Part shown: one piece after another, positions 36,671-45,173 of the stretch
Layout: each line of letters starts with the position of its first letter
Position numbering within the stretch: the stretch's first letter is position 1
Translations under genes and position numbers: made by a program
Notes under the pieces: model-generated
Told to the model about the DNA's origin: nothing
Database searches by the model: none
Seen by the model: the letters and a program-made list of their open reading frames with translations, nothing else
Assembly: GCF_040222815.1 (NCBI RefSeq)
Contig: NZ_JAVKCH010000057.1
Location: 248,001 to 312,000, forward strand
Direction of reading: 5' to 3'
Length of the DNA stretch: 64,000 nt
Origin: Imperialibacter sp040222815
GTDB taxonomy: Bacteria > Bacteroidota > Bacteroidia > Cytophagales > Cyclobacteriaceae

Positions 36671-36701
36671 CCTCCCGGTGGTAACAGATGCTCCCGGGAG
36701 G
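36671..36701 (+). other. Hairpin between metY and metX
   Basis: CCTCCCGG and CCGGGAGG form a perfect 8-bp G+C-rich stem around a 15-base loop, followed by AATTTT. It could be a leaky terminator or a processing site that sets a lower metX level. The T-run is too short for a strong terminator. Confidence 0.45.
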
Positions 36702-36730
36702 AATTTTAACCCAAGAAAATTGAAGAAGGA

Positions 36731-37768
36731 GTGAAAATAGCTGAGGATATATACAAATCAACCGAACCACTAAAGCTTGAATCTGGTAAGCAATTGTCCG
36801 AATACCATTTGCTTTATACGACGTTTGGTAAGCTAAGCCCAGAAAAAAATAATGTGGTTTGGGTTTGTCATGCGCTGACTGGCAACTCCAACCCTTCAGA
36901 GTGGTGGCCAGGGTTGTTTGGGCCCGGAAAAGTGTATGATCCCGAGAAGTTCTTTGTGATTTGTGCTAACATGCTGGGGAGCTGTTATGGCTCCACTAAC
37001 GCACTCGACAAAAATCCCTCCACAGCCAAACCCTACTTTCACGATTTTCCCACGCCCACCAACCGGGACATAGTTGGCGCTTTTATTCAATTGAGAAAAT
37101 CCCTTGGCTTCGAGAAAGTCCATACCCTGATTGGGGGCTCTATGGGAGGGCAGCAAGCACTGGAGTGGGCCATTATTGAGCCTGAAGTTTTTGAGAACCT
37201 CATTGGAGTTTCCACCAACGCCCATCATTCACCCTGGGGCATTGCTTTCAACGAGTCACAAAGGATGGCGATTGTGAACGACGCTACATTTAAGGAAAGC
37301 AAACCAGATGCTGGGCTTGAGGGAATGAAGACTGCCAGAACAATTGCCCTGCTTTCCTACAGGCACTACCTTACTTACCAGAGAACGCAGGAGGAGGACA
37401 CGACTGAAAAAACCGATGACTATTTGGCATCGAGTTATCAGCAGTACCAGGGAGAAAAGCTGAAGAAGCGATTCAATGCTTATAGCTACTGGAGGCTGTC
37501 AAAAGCAATGGATTCGCACAATGTGGGCAGAGGAAGAGGCAGCATAGAGAAAGCACTTTCGCAGATAAAAGCCAACTCTCACTTTGTTGGTATCAGGTCC
37601 GATATTTTGTTTCCTATTGATGAACAGGTGTTTTTGGCCTCCCACGTTGACGATGCCTCACTGGATATTATCGATTCGCTTTACGGACACGACGGGTTTC
37701 TGATAGAATGGGAGGCCATTGGCGCTTCCATAGAGAAGTTTTACAGGAGGGTGATGGTAGAGGTGTAA
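36731..37768 (+). CDS. metX: Homoserine O-acetyltransferase
   Basis: A 345-residue alpha/beta-hydrolase-fold enzyme that acetylates homoserine to supply MetY. The oxyanion region is CHALTGNS. The nucleophile Ser137 is in IGGSMGGQQALEWA. The catalytic Asp is in SDILFPIDEQ and the His in YGHDGFLIEW. The start is GTG at 36731, preceded by GAAGAAGGA. It lies 99 bases after metY, with an intercistronic hairpin between them. Its TAA stop directly abuts the ancestral stop of the frameshifted toxin gene on the other strand. Confidence 0.94.
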   Translation: MKIAEDIYKSTEPLKLESGKQLSEYHLLYTTFGKLSPEKNNVVWVCHALTGNSNPSEWWPGLFGPGKVYDPEKFFVICANMLGSCYGSTNALDKNPSTAKPYFHDFPTPTNRDIVGAFIQLRKSLGFEKVHTLIGGSMGGQQALEWAIIEPEVFENLIGVSTNAHHSPWGIAFNESQRMAIVNDATFKESKPDAGLEGMKTARTIALLSYRHYLTYQRTQEEDTTEKTDDYLASSYQQYQGEKLKKRFNAYSYWRLSKAMDSHNVGRGRGSIEKALSQIKANSHFVGIRSDILFPIDEQVFLASHVDDASLDIIDSLYGHDGFLIEWEAIGASIEKFYRRVMVEV

Positions 37769-38223
37769 CTATTCTTCGCCTGCTTCTATTAAAAGCTGTC
37801 GGACTATGTGTGTGGAAAATCGAAATTTTTGTTCAGAAAGCTGACCCACTACCTCACGCACACTGGGAATGATCTTTTTATGTTTTGCTAGAACTGGATT
37901 TTTAGTGAGCCTATAATTTCCAGGCCCAGGTCGGCGGCAACTTTCCTTCCTTTCCGCTCGCCAAGAATTAGAATTGAATCAGGCGTTTTTAGAGCGAGCG
38001 AAATTGAACTTGCTTCTCCTAAATCGAGCGTTTCAAGAATGCTATGACTAAACAGGGTCGGTGCTGACTTGACCTTTATCCATTTAGGAACAGCTTTGCC
38101 AAACTCAGGGAGAACCTGCTCAGTAATGATCAACTCATGAAATAACTTTTGAAGGATGTCGAGCCTGTCAATTCGTTGATAAGCAATTAGGCAGCTTGTG
38201 TCCGAGATAATCACCTCAGCCAT
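37769..38223 (-). pseudogene. DUF3368 PIN-domain toxin, frameshifted
   Basis: The intact reading frame (38223 to 37888, 111 residues) starts MAEVIISDTSCLIAYQRIDRL and has DLGEASSISLALK, the DUF3368 PIN-domain pattern, but stops at IIGSLKIQF. In the -1 frame the family's usual C-terminus continues at once: VLAKHKKIIPSVREVVGQLS, then KFRFSTHIVRQLLIEAGEE and a stop at 37769. Restoring one A in the A5 run (37899-37903 on the complement) joins both parts into 151 residues, the normal family length. The usual acidic residue before ERKGRK is Gly (LILGERKGRK). It overlaps its antitoxin gene by 8 bases. Confidence 0.8.
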
Positions 38224-38437
38224 GAGGAAATGGCTTCTTCAGGTCGTCTGCGGTTTCTCCGAAAATAGACACTCCATAGTTGCCGACAGTTTCAATAAAC
38301 TCTCTTTTGGAGATGCCAACAAAAGTAGCAGCCTGGCCAGACGACAATATCCCTTTTTCAAAGAGTGATGATGCAACGATCATCTTGACCTCTTTCTCGT
38401 CAGTCTCTTCCGGAAGATTGAGCGTAATTGTTTTCAT
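38216..38437 (-). CDS. UPF0175-family antitoxin
   Basis: A 73-residue protein beginning MKTITLNLPEETDEKEVKMI, then a small helical DNA-binding-like domain: SGQAATFVGISKREFIETV and GVSIFGETADDL, the UPF0175 pattern. These proteins are antitoxins partnered with DUF3368 PIN toxins, and here the toxin start overlaps the antitoxin stop by 8 bases. The ATG at 38437 was chosen over a TTG three codons upstream. A TATATTTG box at 38444-38451 (minus strand) is close enough to give a nearly leaderless message. Confidence 0.82.
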   Translation of the reverse strand: MKTITLNLPEETDEKEVKMIVASSLFEKGILSSGQAATFVGISKREFIETVGNYGVSIFGETADDLKKPFPHG

Positions 38438-38463
38438 GTAAAACAAATATAATATAAAATCAA

Positions 38464-39918
38464 CTAGATAAGAGTAGACAGTGCCTTCTCACCCAATTCC
38501 CTCAACACTTTCAGCAAAAAGTCGATATCAGCTTTCGTCCTGCGGTAATTGTTACAGTTGATACGCAAAGCAGGCCTGTTACTAATACGGGTGCCGGCAA
38601 AAAAGATGCGTCCGTCTTCTTCTATCAGTTCGAGTATCCGTTCGTTTACTGCGTCAATTTTTGTCTGGTTACTTTTTATTCCAATGTCATCTGAAACATA
38701 TCGAAAGGTGGCGATCGACAAATTGGCTGGCCCCAGCATTTCGAAGTCTTCGGAGGCATTTACCAAATCCTGAAAATACCTCACCACTGAAATGTCGTTC
38801 TCTATAGCCAGTCGCAGTTTTTTCGCTCCATAGGCCTTGAACGTCATCCATACTTTCAGTGCTTTAAAGTCTTTGGTGAGCTGTAACGTCAGATCCATCA
38901 GGTCTTCTCTGTCCGTCTTTTCCAAACCTCCCCGCAGGTAGTCCGGCACCAGGCTGAAAGTGTTTTTGAGGTGCTCTTTTTTTCTCACAATAACAGCCGC
39001 CACCTGAAAGGGCACGTAGAGCCATTTATGAGGGTTAACAAGAACGGCATCGGCCTCATTCATTCCCCTAAAAAGATGACCAGCCAAAGTGGTGCCTGCC
39101 GCAGGGCCACCGTAGGCGGCGTCGACCATGTACCACAACTGATATTTCTTGGAGAGGGCTGACAGTTCATCGAGCTTGTCGATGGCGCCGTTGTTGGTAG
39201 AACCTGCAATACCGATAACGCCAATGGGAAGCAATCCTTCGTTCAGGTCTTTCTGAATGGCCTCTTCCATCAAATCTACTCTCACCTGAAACTGTTCATC
39301 CACTGGAATTTTCCGAAGATATTCTTTGCCCATGCCCAGCAGATCCATGGCTTTGTCGAAGCTTGAGTGACCCTGACTAGAAACATAGACCGTCATAGGT
39401 TTTTGGCCATAAAGGCCCCTCTGAGAAAGAGAGGCAGGCCCCATCACTTTTCGCATGACGGCGAGGTGCAGGAAGTTACCTTCCGAGCCACCACTTACCA
39501 ACACACCTGCACTGTCATCAGGATAACCCATGAACTGGCAGAGCCATTTTATGACTATTTTCTCCATTTCGGAGTTGGCCGGGGCGTTGTGCCACTTCAG
39601 GTTGTTTTGGTTCAACCCAGCTTTTAGAAACTCAGCAAGCATGCCAACCTGATTGCCTCCGCCGGTGATATACCCGTAATAATTGGGGCTCGGGTTGAAG
39701 TTCGACATCTCGAAAACGTCGGAACCAACACTCGCCAGCAACGATTCCATAGATGTTTCGTCCTCGGGAAGAGCTTCATTAAATCGCTCCTGAATTTGAG
39801 CTGGTGTGTAGTTGCGATAGATTTTGGAGTCTCTGAGGTGCTTTAACCAGCCGAAGTAGATGGCTACTGCTTGCTCGGTGTATTGCCGGAATTCTTTTTC
39901 CTGAAAGTCTAGATTCAT
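38464..39918 (-). CDS. PLP-dependent (aromatic) amino acid decarboxylase family protein
   Basis: The protein has 484 residues. It belongs to the group II decarboxylase family (aromatic-L-amino-acid, glutamate and diaminobutyrate decarboxylases). The PLP lysine lies in NPHKWLYVPF. The cofactor-binding region is VSGGSEGNFLHLAVMRK, with SSQGHSSFDKA and MVDAAYGGPA. It removes a carboxyl group from an amino acid to give an amine. The substrate cannot be read from sequence. It lies 26 bases upstream of the antitoxin gene in the same direction. Confidence 0.88.
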   Translation of the reverse strand: MNLDFQEKEFRQYTEQAVAIYFGWLKHLRDSKIYRNYTPAQIQERFNEALPEDETSMESLLASVGSDVFEMSNFNPSPNYYGYITGGGNQVGMLAEFLKAGLNQNNLKWHNAPANSEMEKIVIKWLCQFMGYPDDSAGVLVSGGSEGNFLHLAVMRKVMGPASLSQRGLYGQKPMTVYVSSQGHSSFDKAMDLLGMGKEYLRKIPVDEQFQVRVDLMEEAIQKDLNEGLLPIGVIGIAGSTNNGAIDKLDELSALSKKYQLWYMVDAAYGGPAAGTTLAGHLFRGMNEADAVLVNPHKWLYVPFQVAAVIVRKKEHLKNTFSLVPDYLRGGLEKTDREDLMDLTLQLTKDFKALKVWMTFKAYGAKKLRLAIENDISVVRYFQDLVNASEDFEMLGPANLSIATFRYVSDDIGIKSNQTKIDAVNERILELIEEDGRIFFAGTRISNRPALRINCNNYRRTKADIDFLLKVLRELGEKALSTLI

Positions 39919-39942
39919 TTGATGTAGAGAGTTTTTTACGGC

Positions 39943-40587
39943 TTAGTTTAAGCGGATAACGTCCTCCTCTTTGAAATAAATGATTACAGGCCGGGACGCA
40001 ACTTTATTGAGTAGCGGCAAGAGGATTTTGTAAGCCATTTCCTCTGCCTCCTCAAGGATGCCACCATCGAGGGCGGATTTCATCATCTGAGCCTCGGCCT
40101 GAGCGTAGGCAGTGTCAATAAACTGGTTGAACTCTTTGTCTTCCAGGCCAATGCCCCTTTTTAAGTCGTAAAACCTGCTTTTGCTGTGGTCAATTTTGTG
40201 GTAGCAAAGCTCAGGTTTTGGTAGTTGAATCACCAGTGTGTCGCCGTCGATAATGTCAGAAGTCGTCACTTTTAAAAGGTCAATACATGCTACAGCCTCT
40301 CCTGCAGCAATCAGCACCGCCTTTGAGTCGCCACCGTCCTGTATCCTGAAAATTCCCAGATCCAGGTATCGCTTGCTGAGTCTCTCTATTTCCACCACAT
40401 CCTGCATCCGGTACTTCACCAGCTCCAGCTTGCCCAATGCTTCGATTTCTTTCAGCAGCACCTGGTGTCGCTGGTTCACCGTGGCCGGCTCAACAAACAA
40501 CCCACTGTTGAACCACAGCACTACTCCGCCGACCAGCAAGAGCGCCCATAGCAATATTCTGAAGATTATTTTGGGTGTAAAGATCAT
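39943..40587 (-). CDS. DUF4230 membrane-anchored protein
   Basis: The protein has 214 residues with one N-terminal membrane segment (about 8-26, ILLWALLLVGGVVLWF) and an outside domain of alternating strands and helices. The family pattern includes LELVKYRMQDVVEIE, an acidic LIAAGEAVACIDL stretch, DTLVIQLPKPEL and a long amphipathic helix rich in Ala/Glu. DUF4230 proteins are common in Firmicutes and Bacteroidota and have no established function. It is 24 bases upstream of the decarboxylase gene. Confidence 0.8.
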   Translation of the reverse strand: MIFTPKIIFRILLWALLLVGGVVLWFNSGLFVEPATVNQRHQVLLKEIEALGKLELVKYRMQDVVEIERLSKRYLDLGIFRIQDGGDSKAVLIAAGEAVACIDLLKVTTSDIIDGDTLVIQLPKPELCYHKIDHSKSRFYDLKRGIGLEDKEFNQFIDTAYAQAEAQMMKSALDGGILEEAEEMAYKILLPLLNKVASRPVIIYFKEEDVIRLN

Positions 40588-40759
40588 TGTTTGTGAAAAT
40601 TATAAATTCAATAGATGCTGATGCATAAACATCATAAATAAATCATGTCCTCGTTATTATCATTCAGCATTCTAAATTGTTAATTTGCATCTAATTACTT
40701 CAAACGAAAACGTAATATATACGGGTAATTGTCCTTTCCGAATTTAAAATCACTCAGCC

Positions 40760-43700
40760 ATGAAAAAGTTTCTATTGATTGTTGGTGGATTCATTGTAGT
40801 AGTGCTTTTGGCAGCAGCCATACTACCATTCATCTATAAAGATGATATTAAGGCAGCGCTCGACGATGCAATTGCGGAGAATGTTAACGCCAAAGTCTAT
40901 TTTGATGAATCACGCTTTGGCCTTACACTTTTCAAAAACTTTCCCAATCTAACAGTAACACTCGGTGGCCTGGGGGTTGTTGGCATAGATGAATTTAAGA
41001 AAGACACCCTGGCTGCGGTCGATCAGGTAGACGTGGTGGTCAACATCATGTCTGTGATCAACGGCAACTACCGTATCAGCGGTTTGTACCTCAACGAGCC
41101 AAATATCTACGTGAAAGTGCTGGCCAACGGCAAAGCCAATTATGATATAGCCAAGCCCTCGGAGGAACCAGTTGCCGAAGAAACCCCAACAGAAAGTGGT
41201 GATGTTCAGTTTGGCATCGACAAATGGGAGATCAAAAATGGCAACATTGTTTATGACGACGCTACCATACCTTTCTACATGGCGATGAAAGGCATGAACC
41301 ACACGGGAAGCGGCGACTTTACGCTGGAGGTGTTTGATATGGACACTTATACAGAAATAGAAAATCTGGTTGTCGCCTATGATGGTGTAGAATACATGTC
41401 CAATAAAAGGCTCAAAGCCGACATGGCTCTGAATATGGACTTAGGCCAGATGAAATTTACCTTTAAGGACAATGTGGTGTCGCTCAATGACTTCGGCCTC
41501 AACTTTGACGGGTATTTTGCCATGCCAGAAGAAGGGTACGACATGGACATTAATTTTTCATCGCCTGAAAATAGCTTCAAGTCATTGTTGTCGCTTGTGC
41601 CTGGCATGTACAGTGATAGCTTCACCGGGCTGACAGCCTCTGGCGACACCCAATTCAGTGGGCTTGTAAAAGGCATCTACAACGACACTCAAATGCCAGC
41701 GTTCAACTTTGGCATGAAGGTAATCGACGGCAATTTTAAATATCCTGATCTGCCCTCAGCAGTGAGTAATGTGAATGTTGATATGTTGATCGATTGTGCT
41801 GATGGCAACATAGACAACACGGTGGTTGACATCAAACAGTTCCACCTCGACTTCGGTAGTAATCCGGTAGACGCCAAGCTAACCATCAAAAACCTGGTGA
41901 ATTACGACATGGTGGCTGACATTCAGGCAAAACTAAACCTCGGTGAGCTGGCCACCATGTTCCCAATGGAAGGCCTTGAGATGAAGGGCATGTTCAGCAT
42001 GAGTGCCAAATCTCAAGGCGTTTATGACAGCATCGCCAACACGATTCCAACAATCGACATGGAAATGGGCCTGGCGGATGGATTCATCAAATATGCTGAC
42101 TACCCTGTGCCCATGGAGCAGATCAACATGCACACTACCATCAAAAACGAAAGCGGCAAAATGGCTGAAACGGTGGTGTTGATGGACAAATTTACCATGT
42201 TGGTAGATGGAGAAAGGCTTGAATCAACACTACGGTTTGAAAACCTCGATGACTATACCTGGGATTTGGCAGTGAATGGAGGTGTTGATCTCGAGAAGAT
42301 CATGCAAATCTTTCCAATGGAGGGCATGGAGCTGAAAGGCAAAATCGCTGCCAATATGCAGACGAAAGGCAAAATGTCGGATGTAGATGCCGAGAGATAC
42401 GACAAGCTGGCTACAAGTGGAGGGATGACCGTAAGCAACTTCTATTATGCAGATGCCGACCTGCCCCAGGGCTTTGCTATTTCTGAGTCTGAACTGAGCT
42501 TCAATCCAAAAGAAGTTCGCCTGAGTAAGTTCAACGCTACGCTTGGCCGTAGCGACATGGCCATGACCGGTGCCATTACCAACTATATGGCCTATGTGAT
42601 GAACGATGAAACCATCAAAGGCGAGCTGAATTTTTCTTCAAACTCGTTTGACCTGAACGAGTGGATGACCGATGAAGACACCACTGCCACTGTGGAGGCC
42701 GACACGGCTGCCCTTGAAGTGGTAGAAGTACCAAAGAATATCGACTTCATTCTTAGATCAAGCATTACCAGTCTGTTGTATGACAACATGGAGATCAAAA
42801 ACATGAAGGGCAATATCATTGTGAAAGACGGTGTTGTAAAACTTGATAATGGTAAGTTCAACCTGATGGATGGCCTGTTTGCAATGGACGGGGAGTACGA
42901 TAGCCGTGACCTTGAGAAGCCAATATTTGCCTTTGATTTTTCAATCACCGATATGTCAATCAAAGCAGCGTACAATACATTCACGACAGTCCAACAACTG
43001 GCTCCGATAGCTGAGAAGATGGAAGGAAAGTTCTCCACTGACTTTGTGATGGCTGGAGGTTTAGGCCAGGATATGATGCCGGTCATGGAGTCGATCCTTG
43101 GCCAGGGTGTGGTAAAGGTAGCTGAAGGAAAGGTAAACGAGGTGAAGGTACTGACTGCACTCTCTTCGGTATCGAAGCTTGGTGATGACTCAGGGACATT
43201 GAGCCTGAAGGACGTGATTATGCAGGCAGAAATCAGGGACGGAAGAGTGTGGCTGAAGCCCTTCGATGTAAATGTAGGCAAATACAAAACCACTATTGCC
43301 GGAAGTAATGGTATTGATGGTACTATGGATTACGTCATGGCCATGAACGTGCCTGCCGGTGCCGCATCGGCCGCCGCTAACCAGGCAATAGCTTCAGTAA
43401 CCGGAGTGAGCTCGGCTATCTCCTCTAACATTGTTATGAACTTCGGTGTTGGGGGCACTTATGATGATCCAAAAGTGACATTGAAAGGCGTAGATGCAGG
43501 CGAAGGTGGAAAATCAGCCACCGATGCTGCCAAGGCGAAGCTGGCTTCAGAAATGGATGCCAAGAAGAATGAGGCGACACAGAAAGCTGATGAAGCAAAA
43601 GCTGAGGCAATTAAGCAAGCCGAAGAAAAGAAAGAAGCCGTTGTGAAAGAAGTGGAGGAGAAAAAAGAGGCTGCCAAGGAAGAAGTGAAGGAACAAGTCG

Positions 43701-43783
43701 AAGAGAAGAAAGAAGAAGTGAAGGAGGAGGCTGCCGACAAACTGAAAGGGCTGCTTAAGAAGAAAAAAGGAGGAGGAGAATAA
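40760..43783 (+). CDS. AsmA-family protein with Lys/Glu-rich tail
   Basis: The protein has 1007 residues. An N-terminal membrane helix (about 4-24) is followed by the AsmA N-terminal pattern (YFDESRFGLTLFKNFPNLTV) and a long series of beta strands. The AsmA-like C-terminal domain lies at about 770-890 (MEGKFSTDFVMAGGLGQDMM, ILGQGVVKVAEGKV). The last 85 residues are almost all Ala, Lys and Glu (KKEAVVKEVEEKKEAAKEEV), a likely charged helix. AsmA-family proteins bridge the periplasm and are tied to phospholipid transport to the outer membrane; that role here is by family. Confidence 0.88.
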   Translation: MKKFLLIVGGFIVVVLLAAAILPFIYKDDIKAALDDAIAENVNAKVYFDESRFGLTLFKNFPNLTVTLGGLGVVGIDEFKKDTLAAVDQVDVVVNIMSVINGNYRISGLYLNEPNIYVKVLANGKANYDIAKPSEEPVAEETPTESGDVQFGIDKWEIKNGNIVYDDATIPFYMAMKGMNHTGSGDFTLEVFDMDTYTEIENLVVAYDGVEYMSNKRLKADMALNMDLGQMKFTFKDNVVSLNDFGLNFDGYFAMPEEGYDMDINFSSPENSFKSLLSLVPGMYSDSFTGLTASGDTQFSGLVKGIYNDTQMPAFNFGMKVIDGNFKYPDLPSAVSNVNVDMLIDCADGNIDNTVVDIKQFHLDFGSNPVDAKLTIKNLVNYDMVADIQAKLNLGELATMFPMEGLEMKGMFSMSAKSQGVYDSIANTIPTIDMEMGLADGFIKYADYPVPMEQINMHTTIKNESGKMAETVVLMDKFTMLVDGERLESTLRFENLDDYTWDLAVNGGVDLEKIMQIFPMEGMELKGKIAANMQTKGKMSDVDAERYDKLATSGGMTVSNFYYADADLPQGFAISESELSFNPKEVRLSKFNATLGRSDMAMTGAITNYMAYVMNDETIKGELNFSSNSFDLNEWMTDEDTTATVEADTAALEVVEVPKNIDFILRSSITSLLYDNMEIKNMKGNIIVKDGVVKLDNGKFNLMDGLFAMDGEYDSRDLEKPIFAFDFSITDMSIKAAYNTFTTVQQLAPIAEKMEGKFSTDFVMAGGLGQDMMPVMESILGQGVVKVAEGKVNEVKVLTALSSVSKLGDDSGTLSLKDVIMQAEIRDGRVWLKPFDVNVGKYKTTIAGSNGIDGTMDYVMAMNVPAGAASAAANQAIASVTGVSSAISSNIVMNFGVGGTYDDPKVTLKGVDAGEGGKSATDAAKAKLASEMDAKKNEATQKADEAKAEAIKQAEEKKEAVVKEVEEKKEAAKEEVKEQVEEKKEEVKEEAADKLKGLLKKKKGGGE

Positions 43784-43806
43784 TTCCTGCTCTCACGAGA
43801 CGTTTC

Positions 43807-43842
43807 AAACCCTCGGGATGTTTATTGTCCTGAGGGTTTTTT
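43807..43842 (+). terminator. Rho-independent terminator after the AsmA-family gene
   Basis: AAACCCTCGGGAT pairs with GTCCTGAGGGTTT over 13 positions (two G-U pairs) around the loop GTTTATT, followed directly by further T bases. It separates the AsmA-family gene from the beta-oxidation genes. Confidence 0.8.
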
Positions 43843-43874
43843 GTATAATTATGTTCAATTAAACAGCCCCAGAT

Positions 43875-45173
43875 ATGGCGAAGCAATCATATGTCGGAAG
43901 GAAAGTAGTAGTAGTCGATGGTACACGAACGCCCTTTCTAAAGTCGGGCACGGGCTACAGGGATCTTATGGCCTATCAACTGGGTGCTGTGGCTATTTCG
44001 GGCCTTTTGAAAAAAACCTCTCTCGATGCGGCACAGGTTGAACAGGTGATTATGGGTACGGTGGTGCATAATATTGTGACATCCAATGTGGCCAGAGAAT
44101 GTGCCCTCACCGGAGGTATTCCTTTTACCACACCGGCACATACTGTATCCCAGGCCTGCATTTCCGCCAACCAGGCCATTGCCCAGGGAGCTGACCTGAT
44201 CAGGCTTGGGCATGCCGATGTGGTTGTTGCGGGTGGAACCGACTGCGTGTCGGATATTCCAATAGGTTTTCCTAAGAAAATGAGAACTAAGCTCTTCGCT
44301 TCCCAGAAGATTCGTTCGACAGGAGAATGGATTAAGTTTGTGTTGTCACTCCGCCCGTCAGACTTCAAACCAGAAGTGCCCCAGATAGCGGAATACTCCA
44401 CCGGCCGAACCATGGGCCAGGATTGTGAACTGATGGGCACCCGATTTGGGGTGACCCGTGAAGAGCAGGATGAATTTGCTGCCCGGTCTCACCAGTTGGC
44501 TGCTAAAGCCGCCGGGGAAGGCATACTGGCCGGTGAGATTACTCCAGCGGAATTTCCGCCATCGTTCAAGGCGATCAAGGAAGACAATACTTATCGTGCC
44601 GACACGACCGTTGAAAAACTTACCAAGCTGCGACCAGCGTTCGATAAAAAGAATGGGACAATAACGGCAGGCAATGCCTCTTTCCTTACCGACGGAGCAG
44701 CTGTGGTGCTTCTGATGAGCGAGGAAAAAGCCAAAGCCCTGGGCTACGACACATCCGTTCAAATCAGAGACTATGTGTTCACGGGTCAGGATCCCAATGA
44801 AGAGCTTCTGCTGGGCCCGGCATATGCCACCTATAAATTACTGCAACGCCAAAGCCTCACTTTGAAAGAATTGGACGTTATAGAGTTTCACGAAGCTTTT
44901 GCGTCCCAGATTGTCACGAATCTCAAAGCACTGAATTCCGACCAGTTTGCAAAGGAGAAGATGGGATTGACTGCAAAAGCCGGCGAGATAAAAATGGACA
45001 AATTTAATATTCATGGAGGCTCACTTTCTTTGGGTCACCCTTTTGGTGCCACAGGAGCGAGATTGGTAACCACCGCCATGAATCGGCTAAAAAGGGAGAA
45101 TGGCAAGTTGGCCTTGCTTGCAGCGTGCGCTGCCGGCGCTCATGGCCACGGCATGATTCTGGAGAAAATCTAA
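43875..45173 (+). CDS. Acetyl-CoA acyltransferase (thiolase, FadI-like)
   Basis: A 432-residue thiolase that cleaves 3-ketoacyl-CoA in beta-oxidation. The nucleophile is Cys95 in VSQACISANQA. The His/Asn pair is in EFHEAFASQ and the glycine-rich GHPFGATGARL. The C-terminal catalytic Cys is in CAAGAHGHG. The length and internal insertions (a long loop at about 130-230) fit the FadI branch. The DUF4403 lipoprotein gene overlaps its stop by one base. The FadJ-like gene at 46708 provides the preceding steps. Confidence 0.92.
   Translation: MAKQSYVGRKVVVVDGTRTPFLKSGTGYRDLMAYQLGAVAISGLLKKTSLDAAQVEQVIMGTVVHNIVTSNVARECALTGGIPFTTPAHTVSQACISANQAIAQGADLIRLGHADVVVAGGTDCVSDIPIGFPKKMRTKLFASQKIRSTGEWIKFVLSLRPSDFKPEVPQIAEYSTGRTMGQDCELMGTRFGVTREEQDEFAARSHQLAAKAAGEGILAGEITPAEFPPSFKAIKEDNTYRADTTVEKLTKLRPAFDKKNGTITAGNASFLTDGAAVVLLMSEEKAKALGYDTSVQIRDYVFTGQDPNEELLLGPAYATYKLLQRQSLTLKELDVIEFHEAFASQIVTNLKALNSDQFAKEKMGLTAKAGEIKMDKFNIHGGSLSLGHPFGATGARLVTTAMNRLKRENGKLALLAACAAGAHGHGMILEKI

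Noticed and set aside
36671..36701. Strong terminator between metY and metX
   Set aside because: The stem is good but only four T follow after AA, and metX needs the operon promoter. Kept as an intercistronic hairpin only.
37888..37910. Programmed -1 ribosomal frameshift in the DUF3368 toxin
   Set aside because: The sequence around the A5 run does not give a proper X XXY YYZ slippery heptamer in the reading frame, so a mutation (or sequencing error) is simpler.
42592..43740. Long reading frames antisense to the AsmA-family gene
   Set aside because: Serine- and phenylalanine-rich translations are complements of Lys/Glu-rich coding sequence, a usual artefact.
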